Origin: Macrostomum hystrix | Lineage: Eukaryota > Platyhelminthes > Macrostomidae | Assembly: GCA_950097015.1 (NCBI GenBank) | Contig: CATNEN010000035.1 | Span: 323,001-387,000 of the forward strand | Direction of reading: 5' to 3' | Length of the DNA stretch: 64,000 nt | Shown: positions 14,301 through 24,300 of the stretch, one piece after another | Layout of the letters: the number at the start of each line of letters is the position of its first letter | How positions within the stretch are numbered: the first letter of the stretch is position 1 | Position numbers and translations under genes: made by a program | The notes under the pieces: generated by a model | What the model saw: the letters and a program-made list of their open reading frames with translations, nothing else | What the model was told of the DNA's origin: nothing | Databases searched by the model: none

Positions 14301-14360
14301 GACGAGTTGAAGATGATTTTGCTGCAGCAGAGCCGCCTCGCCAACCAGATGGGATTGTGA
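5355..14360 (+). CDS. Six-EF-hand calbindin/calretinin-family calcium-binding protein
   Basis: Cytosolic calcium buffer and sensor of the calbindin-32/calbindin-D28k/calretinin family. Exons: 5355-5532, 7957-8042, 8349-8438, 8975-9061, 9829-9885, 10273-10350, 11421-11476, 11734-11779, 12968-13024, 13110-13181, 14217-14360. All junctions are GT-AG with matching phases and give 316 residues, close to insect calbindin-32. Six EF-hand loops lie at residues 57-68 ([12 protein letters not shown]), 107-118 ([12 protein letters not shown]), 153-164 ([12 protein letters not shown]), 197-208 ([12 protein letters not shown]), 244-255 ([12 protein letters not shown]) and 288-299 ([12 protein letters not shown]). 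Each has Asp at position 1, Gly at 6 and Glu at 12, so all six look able to bind calcium. The N-terminus has a Gln-rich stretch (residues 9-20). The ATG at 5355 is the first in frame with the EF-hand reading. Introns 1, 2, 4, 6, 8 and 10 carry tandem arrays. Secretagogin is the main alternative, but length and loop pattern favour calbindin/calretinin. Confidence 0.93.
5551..6920. repeat. 24-bp minisatellite in calbindin-like intron 1
   Basis: About 1.37 kb mixing two related 24-bp units: TGTCACTGGCTGAGGGG plus a GGAGG tail, and TGTCATTGACTGATGGGAGG. It begins only about 18 bp after the exon 1 donor (GTGAGA at 5533). The same first unit forms a second array in the IRS-like gene. Confidence 0.97.
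7390..7830. repeat. Degenerate 20-bp repeat in calbindin-like intron 1
   Basis: Units resembling GACATTATCTATCAATCAGT, well conserved at 7440-7515 and increasingly degenerate toward the exon 2 acceptor. Confidence 0.85.
9190..9716. repeat. 16-bp minisatellite in calbindin-like intron 4
   Basis: Units of GGGAAGTGAAACTTCA with GGAAAAGT spacer variants fill most of the intron between 9062 and 9828. Confidence 0.95.
10376..10732. repeat. 16-bp pyrimidine-rich minisatellite in calbindin-like intron 6
   Basis: Units TCTCATCTCTCCCCAG and variants begin about 25 bp after the exon 6 donor at 10351. Each unit ends in a 3'-splice-site-like CTCTCCCCAG. Confidence 0.95.
11845..12880. repeat. Higher-order minisatellite in calbindin-like intron 8
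   Basis: Monomers of about 26 bp (ACTCCCTACCCGAGAACAGC type) are arranged in a higher-order unit of about 159 bp, seen by the recurrence of CTCACTCCCTAACCCAAGAG near 11862, 12021 and 12180. Later blocks are shorter because monomers have been lost. Confidence 0.95.
13205..14150. repeat. 17-bp minisatellite in calbindin-like intron 10
   Basis: Units GAGAATGTCAGCTATTT and the variant TTAGAAAATGTCTGCTC start about 20 bp after the exon 10 donor and run to within about 70 bp of the exon 11 acceptor. Confidence 0.96.
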
Positions 14361-14490
14361 AACGGCGCCTGCACCGGTCTTTACTTTTTCTAGCCCCAGT
14401 AATCCAGCTCAAACTTCGATCCCAAACAAACAGCTTTTTTTCATTGAACACAAATGAAGTTAAATGAATGGTTTTTTAATTAAATGCTTC

Positions 14491-14496
14491 AATAAA
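14491..14496 (+). terminator. Poly(A) signal of calbindin-like gene
   Basis: AATAAA lies about 130 bp after the stop codon at 14358-14360 and just before a tandem array begins. Confidence 0.6.
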
Positions 14497-14529
14497 GACC
14501 TAGCCATTTGACTCACAGATTAATAAAAT

Positions 14530-15570
14530 CGAAAGGATCTCATGGATCTCATACATCTCATGGATCTCATGGATCTCATGGATCTCATACATCTCATGGA
14601 TCTCATGGATCTCATACAACTCATGGATCTCATGGATCTCATGGATCTCATACATCTCATGGATCTCATGGATCTCATGGATCTCATACATCTCATGGAT
14701 CTCATGGATCTCATGGATCTCATACAACTCATGAATCTCATGGATCTCATGGATCTCATACAACTCATGGATCTCATACAACTCATGGATCTCATGGATC
14801 TCATACAACTCATGGATCTCATACAACTCATGGATCTCATGGATCTCATGGATCTCATACAACTCATGGATCTCATACAACTCATGGATCTCATGGATCT
14901 CATGGATCTCATACAACTCATGGATCTCATACAACTCATGGATCTCATGGATCTCATACATCTCATGGATCTCATGGATCTCATGGATCTCATACAACTC
15001 ATGGATCTCATGGATCTCATGGATCTCATACAACTCATGGATCTCATGGATCTCATGGATCTCATACAACTCATGGATCTCATGGATCTCATGGATCTCA
15101 TACAACTCATGGATCTCATGGATCTCATGGATCTCATACAACTCATGGATCTCATGGATCTCATGGATCTCATACATCTCATGGATCTCATGGATCTCAT
15201 GGATCTCATACAACTCATGGATCTCATGGATCTCATGGATCTCATACAACTCATGGATCTCATGGATCTCATGGATCTCATACAACTCATGGATCTCATG
15301 GATCTCATGGATCTCATACAACTCATGGATCTCATACAACTCATGGATCTCATGGATCTCATACATCTCATGGATCTCATGGATCCGTGGATCTTATCGA
15401 TCTCATGGATCTCATAGATCTCATGGATCTCATGGATCTCATAGATCTCATACATCTCATGGATCTCATGGATCTTATCGATCTCATACATCTCATGCAT
15501 CTTATTAATCTCATAGAGACCCCATGGATTTCACAGATCTCATGTATTGCATGGATCCTATGGATCCTAT
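14530..15570. repeat. 9-bp minisatellite (GGATCTCAT) downstream of calbindin-like gene
   Basis: About 1 kb of GGATCTCAT interspersed with ACAACTCAT and ACATCTCAT. The 9-bp period has no stop in several frames of both strands, so it produces long artefactual frames. The pattern of variants repeats every 27-36 bp. Confidence 0.97.
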
Positions 15571-15904
15571 AGACCATTTGGGATCATGAATCTACGAGTA
15601 ATTGGATAAAAAGTCGGTTTATATTATCTACCTAAAATTTGCATGATCTTTGTGTGACATGTTCTATTATTTTTGCTTTCTACAAATGTAACAGCTTTTC
15701 TCATGGCACATATACGTAAACTTATTTCATTACTACGCTCATATTTGTTGCTAACAAATAAAATAAGTTTTCAATCTCTGGAGTTATTACGTTATTTCAT
15801 CGAAGCCATTCTACTTGTGAGACTAGCATTGTGCTCTGTCAGTTGCATGCTTGTAGTTCTGCTCTTTTTCATTTTCGCTAGATGTACAAAAGTCTGTAGT
15901 CTGT

Positions 15905-16685
15905 CTCTGTGACAGAGAGAGTCAGTTGTGAAAGAGAGAGTCAGTTGTGACAGAGAGAGTCAGTTGTGAAAGAGAGAGGGTCTGTTGTTACAGAGAGAGT
16001 CAGTTGTGACAGAGAGAGAGAGTCTGTTGTGACAGAGAGAGAGAGAGTCTGTTGTGACAGAGAGAGAGAGAGTCTGTTGTGACAGAGAGAGTCTGTTGTG
16101 ACAGAGAGAGAGTCAGTTGTGACAGAGAGAGTGTGTCAGGACAGAGAGAGTCAGTTATGACAGAGAGAGTCAGTTGTGACAGAGAGAGTCTGTTGTGACA
16201 GAGAGAGAGTCAGTTGTGACAGAGAGAGTGTGTCAGGACAGAGAGAGTCAGTTATGACAGAGAGAGTCTGTTGTGAAATAGAGAGAGTCTGTTGTGACAG
16301 AGAGAGTCAGTTGTGACAGAGAGGGAGAGTCTGTTGTTACAGAGAGAGAGTCAGTTGTGACAGAGAGAGAGTCTGTTGTTACAGAGAGAGAGTCTGTTGT
16401 GACAGAGAGAGAGTCTGTTGTGACAGAGAGAGTCAGTTGTGACAGAGAGGGAGAGTCTGTTGTTACAGAGAGAGAGTCAGTTGTGACAGAGAGAGAGAGA
16501 GTCTGTTGTGACAGAGAGAGAGAGTCTGTTGTTACAGAGAGAGTCAGTTGTGAAAGAGAGAGTCTGTTGTGACAGAGAGAGAGTGTCTGTTGTTACAGAG
16601 AGAGTCTGTTGTGACAGAGAGAGAGTCAGTTTTGACAGAGAGAGAGAGTCTGTTGTGACAGAGAGGAGTCTGTTGTGACAGAGAT
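15905..16685. repeat. GA-rich minisatellite with TCTGTTGTGACAGAGAGAG unit
   Basis: Unit of about 18-24 bp, with length varying by the number of GA dinucleotides and with TCTGTTGTGACA, TCAGTTGTGACA and TCTGTTGTTACA variants. Confidence 0.95.
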
Positions 16686-17024
16686 TTTGTTCAATCGCGC
16701 ACATCATCAATGCGTCGCACTGTTCGTCTCCATGACTAACGCACGCAGAAAGCGGCATTAAACAAAAGGCCACGCCCAATAGGACATGCAGGTTTGCTTG
16801 GATGCTTAATTGCTGGTATAAGGTCACAATATATTTACCTTTGAGAAGAAGCGGACAGACAAATAGAAATGAGGGCTTTCATCTGTGAGCCTTTGAATGA
16901 AATCTGTTCTGGGAAATGCCACAGTGCTTGACTGACGCACAGAAGGTATGTGTACAATTATCAAAACTTTAAATATACTCGTAGCTTCATATCGATTGAT
17001 AAATGTATGTACAACAGTGTGATT

Positions 17025-17150
17025 CCAAAGGCTATGTACAGCTGTTCAGTCCATGGACTGGGGAGGCAGTCATACCTATCCAAACTTCTACCCCAGCTGA
17101 TACTGGCACCTATTTTACATCGCTAGGGAATAAATACGAGCTTGTCTCGC
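17025..17150 (-). mobile_element. Truncated tRNA-derived SINE, family A
   Basis: Contains TTCAGTCCATGGACTGGGG and CCAGCTGATACTGGCACC, matching the body of the SINE at 30980-31305 in the same orientation. The tRNA-like head is missing. Confidence 0.6.
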
Positions 17151-17159
17151 TCAAGCGCG

Positions 17160-18226
17160 AATAGCGAGCAAAAGAGAAAGGCATTCAATTCAGACTACTT
17201 ACAGTAGAAAAGTAAGAAAATTACTTAAAATTATAAGCGGCACGCCAATTGCCAACCGATACTGTTAAATTGCCTTAATTCTAGAGCCTAAGTAGAGAAA
17301 AAATATGACTCTACATTTCTCATTTGTTTAAATCGGTTTTATTACAAAACGAATCGACAATTAGAAACCGCCCGTAAATAATAATAAGCTAATCCTTTTC
17401 TGACTTGAGGACTAGAAACAGATTAGCTGCAAGGACGTTCCCTTGGCTCCCTAATCCTCTGGAACAGACTGGGATGTTTAGACTGCAGTACGGCTGCAGT
17501 GTATGAGTTGAACTGCAGGACGATCTGCATGACTGAGCACACACTCACACACGCACAATCAGCGCATAGAGCATGTCTGCAAGCTCCAAAAATAGATCTT
17601 AGGCACAGAGCGATAGCGCAATGTGTTCGTTTGTAGCGCATTTGTTTGTCTTTCATTTTAGCTTTAAAATGCCATCCAAAAAATACAGCCTGAGATGGAA
17701 CTGAGATACAACTGTCAGCGGGCTTATAATTATCCTATTGTTCTCAAGAGGCTCTCTGAAAAATTCAAATGAATAACTAACTAAAAAACAAATATTGACT
17801 TTCATTTGTCTTCAAAAAAGAAGGCAGATTCGGATAGAGAAAGTGCCATACTTATTATGAAGACCAGACAAAGCAAGTACCTGAAGCTGTTCCAAGACTT
17901 CAAGGCCCTATAAATTTTCCTTTCTTACTGAGCTTAAGCATCTAGTGGGAGGGAGAGAGAGGCAGAGTAAAGGGGGAACTCAGGGGAGTTTGAGGCGGCA
18001 TGAAGGCCTGCTTACAAACGCGGCAGGATTGGTCAGGGGAGCGAATGGTAAATCACGTCAGGTGCAGGAGGCACTGCAACACTACCCGCGACCCTCCCTC
18101 TCCCTCTCTTCCTCAATCTTGATCTTCTCTTGAATAAAAATAATAATAAAAGCCGGGACCTCTATGCGTACTCAACTCCTGTCTGCAGTCACCTAACTGA
18201 TTCTGAGTCGGCCGGCGATCTATCTT
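17160..18226. other. Intergenic between calbindin-like and IRS-like genes
   Basis: No convincing exon was seen. The segment just before 18227 would contain the IRS-like promoter or 5' UTR exons, but no element can be pinned down. Confidence 0.3.
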
Positions 18227-18310
18227 TAACCCCCAGGTCTCATTCTTAATAAGATTAGGACTAGACTTGAGGAGTGAGACATGGCACAGGCACAGCTGGC
18301 GCAGGAGGGC
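18227..18310 (+). repeat. Parent copy of duplicated IRS-like start region
   Basis: Spans the 5' UTR and first codons of the IRS-like gene (GTCTCATTCTTAATAAGATT through the ATG and CAGGAGG). A diverged copy lies at 19674-19763 inside intron 2. Confidence 0.85.
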
Positions 18311-21300
18311 AACACCATAGCATTTGCCTACCTGCGGCCACTCAAACTGCGCAAGAAACAATTCTTTGTTTTGCGCTCCCAGCCGAGACCAGCGCTTTGG
18401 GAGCAGCAGCAGCAGCAACTCCATCAGCAGCTGCCAGAAAGCATGAAAGATTTTTTTCTGTACGTTTACAAAACTGAGAAGCATTATCAGAAGAAGCAGG
18501 CGCTCAGAGTATACAACATGAGCGGTCTCATCCTGCTGACTCGGTGCAGCAAGAAAGAAAATCTGACAGTGCTGGGCATCTGCTTCCAGGAGGACGCGCT
18601 GTTTCTGCGATTCGACACCGAGGACGAACTCAACCGGTGAGCGAAGGTCGGAAGAGGGGTTAGTCCAATCAGCTTACAATCTCTGATCACCTGTCCCTAT
18701 CTCCACACCCGCATTGCCAATTTAGCTGGTACTTTCACCTGAGCAAGATCCACACTTTGAAGAGAAACTTCCGCTGGCCAGAGCTCACCCACTGCTTCAG
18801 CGTGCTGCTCAGGCCCAGAGATTTGGCCGCCCCGGCCAGCGGTAGGAAAATGGTCAGGCCGGATTTAGCCGGGCCATACAGACTGTGCCTCACAGACTGC
18901 GCTCTGTTGCTGGTGCGGGACAGCCTGCTGGACCCAGCCATGGCTCTGCCCTACCGCTGCATTCGATCCTGCGTTCACTCGGTCAATGCCTGCTTCTTCC
19001 AGATCCACCTGGGCCGCCTCAGCCCCATTGGCGAGGGCGTGCTGCACTTCGAGGTGAGCGAGGGGTGGAGGGTGTCACTGGCTGAGGGGTGGAGGGTGTC
19101 ACTGGCTGAGGGGTGGAGGGTGTCACTGGCTGAGGGGTGGAGGGTGTCACTGGCTGAGGGGTGGAGGGTGTCACTGGCTGAGGGGTGGAGGGTGTCACTG
19201 GCTGAGGGGTGGAGGGTGTCACTGGCTGAGGGGTGGAGGGTGTCACTGGCTGAGGGGTGGAGGGTGTCACTGGCTGAGGGGTGGAGGGTGTCACTGGCTG
19301 AGGGGTGGAGGGTGTCACTGGCTGAGGGGTGGGTGTCACTGGCTGAGGGGTGGGTGTCACTGGCTGAGGGCTAGACGGTGTCGTCAAAGAAATATTTCAT
19401 TTCAGCATTGCCCCAAAGCTTAAATTTAAAAATATTTTAGGAAATAGGAATGTATTTCTTTATTTCCATGTGGCAAAAACATTTTTCCACTAAAACAACA
19501 AGAAAAGCAAGGATTTTTAGGTCTTCCTTTGCATTCTAAGGTAGCCTTTTAATATCGAGACAAATAAATTCTTAAGCTGTCGACCCACTTTCCTGAAACC
19601 TTATAACTATTTGTTTTGCGAATAAGAAAAGCTCGAGTTTAACTTTTTTTACACAGCAGACAGTTGACCTGTTTAACTCCACGTCTCATTCTTAATAAGA
19701 TTAGGACTTCGTAAAGCCAGACTTGAGGAGTGAGATATGGCACAGGCACAGCTGCTGCAGGAGGTGAGAATACTCACAGAATACTCACCTGTTAGACAGA
19801 ATATTCACCTGTTAGACAGAATACTCACCTGCTAACAGAATATTCACCAGTAAGACAGAATACTCACCTGTTAGACAGAATATTCACCTGTTAGACTCAA
19901 TATTCACCTGTTAGACAGAATACTCACCAGTAAGACAGAATACTCACCAGTAAGACAGAATATTCACCTGTTAGACAGAATACTCACCTGTTAGACAGAA
20001 TACTCACCAGTAAGACAGAATATTCACCAGTAAGACAGAATACTCACCTGTTAGACAGAATACTCACCAGTAAGACAGAATATTCACCAGTAAGACAGAA
20101 TATTCACCAGTAAGACAGAATACTCACCTGTTAAACAGAATACTCACCTGTTAGACAGAATACTCACCAGTAAGACAGAATATTCACCAGTAAGACAGAA
20201 TACTCACCTGTTAGACAGAATACTCACCAGTAAGACAGAATATTCACCTGTTAGACAGAATACTCACCTGTTAGACAGAATACTCACCAGTAAGACAGAA
20301 TATTCACCAGTAAGACAGAATACTCACCTGTTAGACAGAATACTCACCAGTAAGACAGAATATTCACCTGTTAGACAGAATACTCAACCTGTTAGACAGA
20401 ATATTCACCTGTTAGACAGAATACTCAACCTGTTAGACAGAATATTCACCTGTTAGACAGAATACTCAACCTGTTAGACAGAATACTCACCTGTTAGACA
20501 GAATACTCACCAGTAAGACAGAATATTCACCTGTTAGACAGAATACTCAACCTGTTAGACAGAATACTCACCTGTTAGACAGAATACTCACCAGTAAGAC
20601 AGAATATTCACCTGTTAGACAGAATACTCAACCTGTTAGACAGAATATTCACCTGTTAGACAGAATACTCAACCTGTTAGACAGAATACTCACCTGTTAG
20701 ACAGAATACTCACCAGTAAGACAGAATATTCACCTGTTAGACAGAATACTCAACCTGTTAGACAGAATATTCACCTGTTAGACAGAATACTCAACCTGTT
20801 AGACAGAATACTCACCTGTTAGACAGAATACTCACCAGTAAGACAGAATATTCACCTGTTAGACAGAATACTCAACCTGTTAGACAGAATACTCACCTGT
20901 TAGACAGAATACTCACCAGTAAGACAGAATATTCACCTGTTAGACAGAATACTCAACCTGTTAGACAGAATATTCACCTGTTAGACAGAATACTCAACCT
21001 GTTAGACAGAATACTCACCTGTTAGACAGAATACTCACCAGTAAGACAGAATATTCACCTGTTAGACAGAATACTCAACCTGTTAGACAGAATATTCACC
21101 TGTTAGACAGAATACTCAACCTGTTAGACAGAATACTCACCTGTTAGACAGAATACTCACCAGTAAGACAGAATATTCACCAGTAAGACAGAATACTCAC
21201 CTGTTAGACAGAATACTCACCTGTTAGACAGAATACTCACCAGTAAGACAGAATATTCACCAGTAAGACAGAATACTCACCTGTTAGACAGAATACTCAC

Positions 21301-24300
21301 CAGTAAGACAGAATATTCACCTGTTAGACAGAATACTCAACCTGTTAGACAGAATATTCACCTGTTAGACAGAATACTCAACCTGTTAGACAGAATACTC
21401 ACCTGTTAGACAGAATACTCACCAGTAAGACAGAATATTCACCTGTTAGACAGAATACTCACCAGTAAGACAGAATACTCACCTGTTTGTGGGCCATCGC
21501 AACTGCTCCGCAGGCCGAGCAGGTTTCAATGATGAAGGAGATCGTTGATGCCCTGATGCGCTGTCTAAATAAAGCTAGCAACAACAGATTGCAGCAACAG
21601 CAACAGCATCAGCATTATCAGCAGCAGCAGCAGCAGCCGCAGCAGCAGCTTCCAATTCCCAATGCATCACCATCGTCCAGTTCAACTGATGAAGTCAAGG
21701 TGAAAGTCAGGGCTGAATTCAACAGCAGACGGCACTCCAAGGATGTCTTAAGCGTACTGCGGCAGGACATTCAGCAGAGAGCCAGTCGGCTTGTTCGACG
21801 CAGCAGTGCTGCCATATTTAGTACAAAGAGTTCCGAGTGAGATTGAAAAGAAAGCATTGAACTTTGTGATTTGGGATCTGGGTGTGATATTTGACGCATA
21901 TTTAGACATGAGATCTACGGACCAAGATGGGATCATTAAAAGAAATTGGGATCTAGAATCCAGATGGGATCATGAAAAGAAATTGGGATCTAGAATTCAG
22001 ATGGGATCATTAAAAGAAATTGGGATCTAGAATCTGGATGGGATCATTGAAAGAAATTGGGATCTGGGAACAGGATGGGATCATTGAAAGAAATTGGGAT
22101 CTAGAATCTGGATGGGATCATTAAAAGAAATTGGGATCTAGAATCTGGATGGGATCATTAAAAGAAATTGGGATCTAGAATCCCGATGGGATCATTGAAA
22201 GAAATTGGGATCTGGGAACAGGATGGGATCATTGAAAGAAATTGGGATCTAGAATCCCGATGGGATCATTGAAAGAAATTGGGATCTGGGAACAGGATGG
22301 GATCATTGAAAGAAATTAGGATCCAAGATTCTCTAGGATTTTAACAGGAGTTGGGATACTATATTTCAGTTGGGAACTAGGATTTTTGACAGAAATCCAG
22401 ATCTGGACACGGGATGCGATCTTTAGTTAAAATTGAGAAATTTTGGTGCGATATAACAAAAACCATTAAACACTAATGCCAGCGCCTCGAGCTCCTGCGC
22501 CGACCAAGTTCGCAACTCCATCGTGCTGTCCGGAGCGCTCGAGTGCGGCCACCGCTCCTCCAGTCAGCCGCTGCCGCTGCTGCCACCAGAGTCGGCCTCC
22601 AAGGACGAGTATCTCGACCTCAGCCTGACAGCCGGAAGCAGAACCTCCCTGCTGACAAAGGTCAGTCGAAACAGTCAGCAGCAGCAGGTGGACACGGGCA
22701 GCCAGTCGCCTAGCTCACTGTCTTCACTGTCCGTGTGCGGAGCTGGCGCCTGCGGTAACGACTGCTACAATTCGCGTGAGACTGGGGCGGGTTGATTGGT
22801 TGTCATCTTGCACTTTTAGTCCTTCTTCTTCTGATATTTTGATTGGCTGTCATTTTTATTGGTTGTCTTTTCATCTTCAGTTACTTTGATTGGTTGTCAT
22901 TTTCTTCAGTCATTTTGATTGGTTGTCACCTTCACCTTCTTCAGTTACTTTGATTGGTTGTCATCTTCTTTAGTTACTTTGATTGGTTGTCACCTTCTTC
23001 AGTTACTTTGATTGGTTGTCATCTTCATCAGTTACTTTGATTGGTTGTCATCTTCATCAGTCACTTTGATTGGTTGTCACCTTCTTCAGTTACTTTGATT
23101 GGTTGTCATTTTCTTCTGTCACTTTGATTGGTTGTCACCTTCTTCAGTTACTTTGATTGGTTGTCATTTTCTTCTGTCACTTTGATTGGTTCTCATCTTC
23201 TTCAGTTACTTTGATTGGTTGTCATCTTCTTCAGTCACTTTGATTGGTTGTCATCTTCTTCAGTTAATTTGATTGGTTGTCATCTTCTTCAGTTAATTTG
23301 ATTGGTTGTCATCTTCTTCAGTCACTTTGATTGGTTGTCATCTTCTTCAGTTCATTTGATTGGTTGTCATCTTCTTCAGTTAATTTGATTGGTTGTCATC
23401 TTCTTCAGTCACTTTGATTGGTTGTCATCTTCTTCAGTTCATTTGATTGGCTGTCATCTTCTTCAGTTACTTTGATTGGTTGTCATTTTCTTCAGTCATT
23501 TTGATTGGTTGTCATTTTCTTCAGTTACTTTGATTGGTTGTCATCTTCTTCAGTCACTTTGATTGGTTGTCATCTTCTTCAGTTACTTTGATTGGTTGTC
23601 ATTTTCTTCAGTTAATTTGATTGGTTGTCATTTTCTTCAGTCACTTTGATTGGTTGTCACCTTCTTCAGTTACTTTGATTGGTTGTCATTTTCTTCTGTC
23701 ACTTTGATTGGTTCTCATCTTCTTCAGTTACTTTGATTGGTTGTCATTTTCTTCAGTTAATTTGATTGGTTGTCATCTTCTTCAGTTACTTTGATTGGTT
23801 GTCATTTTCTTCAGTTAATTTGATTGGTTGTCATTTTCTTCAGTCACTTTGATTGGTTGTCATTTTCTTCAGTCGCTTTGATTGGTTGTCATCTTCTTCA
23901 GTCACTTTGATTGGTTGTCATCTTCTTCAGTTAATTTGATTGGTTGTCATCTTCTTCAGTCACTTTGATTGGTTGTCATCTTCTTCAGTTCATTTGATTG
24001 GCTGTCATCTTCTTCAGTTAATTTGATTGGTTGTCATCTTCTTCAGTTAATTTTATTGGTTGTCATCTTCTTCAGTCACTTTGATTGGTTGTCATCTTCT
24101 TCAGTTAATTTGATTGGTTGTCATCTTCTTCAGTTAATTTGATTGGTTGTCATCTTCTTCAGGCACTTTGATTGGTTGTCATCTTCTTCAGTTCATTTGA
24201 TTGGTTGTCATTTTCTTCAGTCATTTTGATTGGTTGTCATTGGAGCATTGAACAGTTTTTTTAACTAATCTCATTCTGTATTGTCTTCATGTGGGCGTGA

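Noticed and set aside
14500-15572. Long open frames on both strands (HGS-, DLM-, EIH- and RSM-type repeats)
   Set aside because: A 9-bp period without stops opens several frames at once; this is a minisatellite, not a repeat protein.
21487-21513. Starting IRS exon 3 at 21487, giving an LW pair that resembles the IRS1 PTB end
   Set aside because: No AG precedes 21487. The CAG at 21511-21513 is a canonical acceptor in the correct phase and gives a PTB length close to that of the family.
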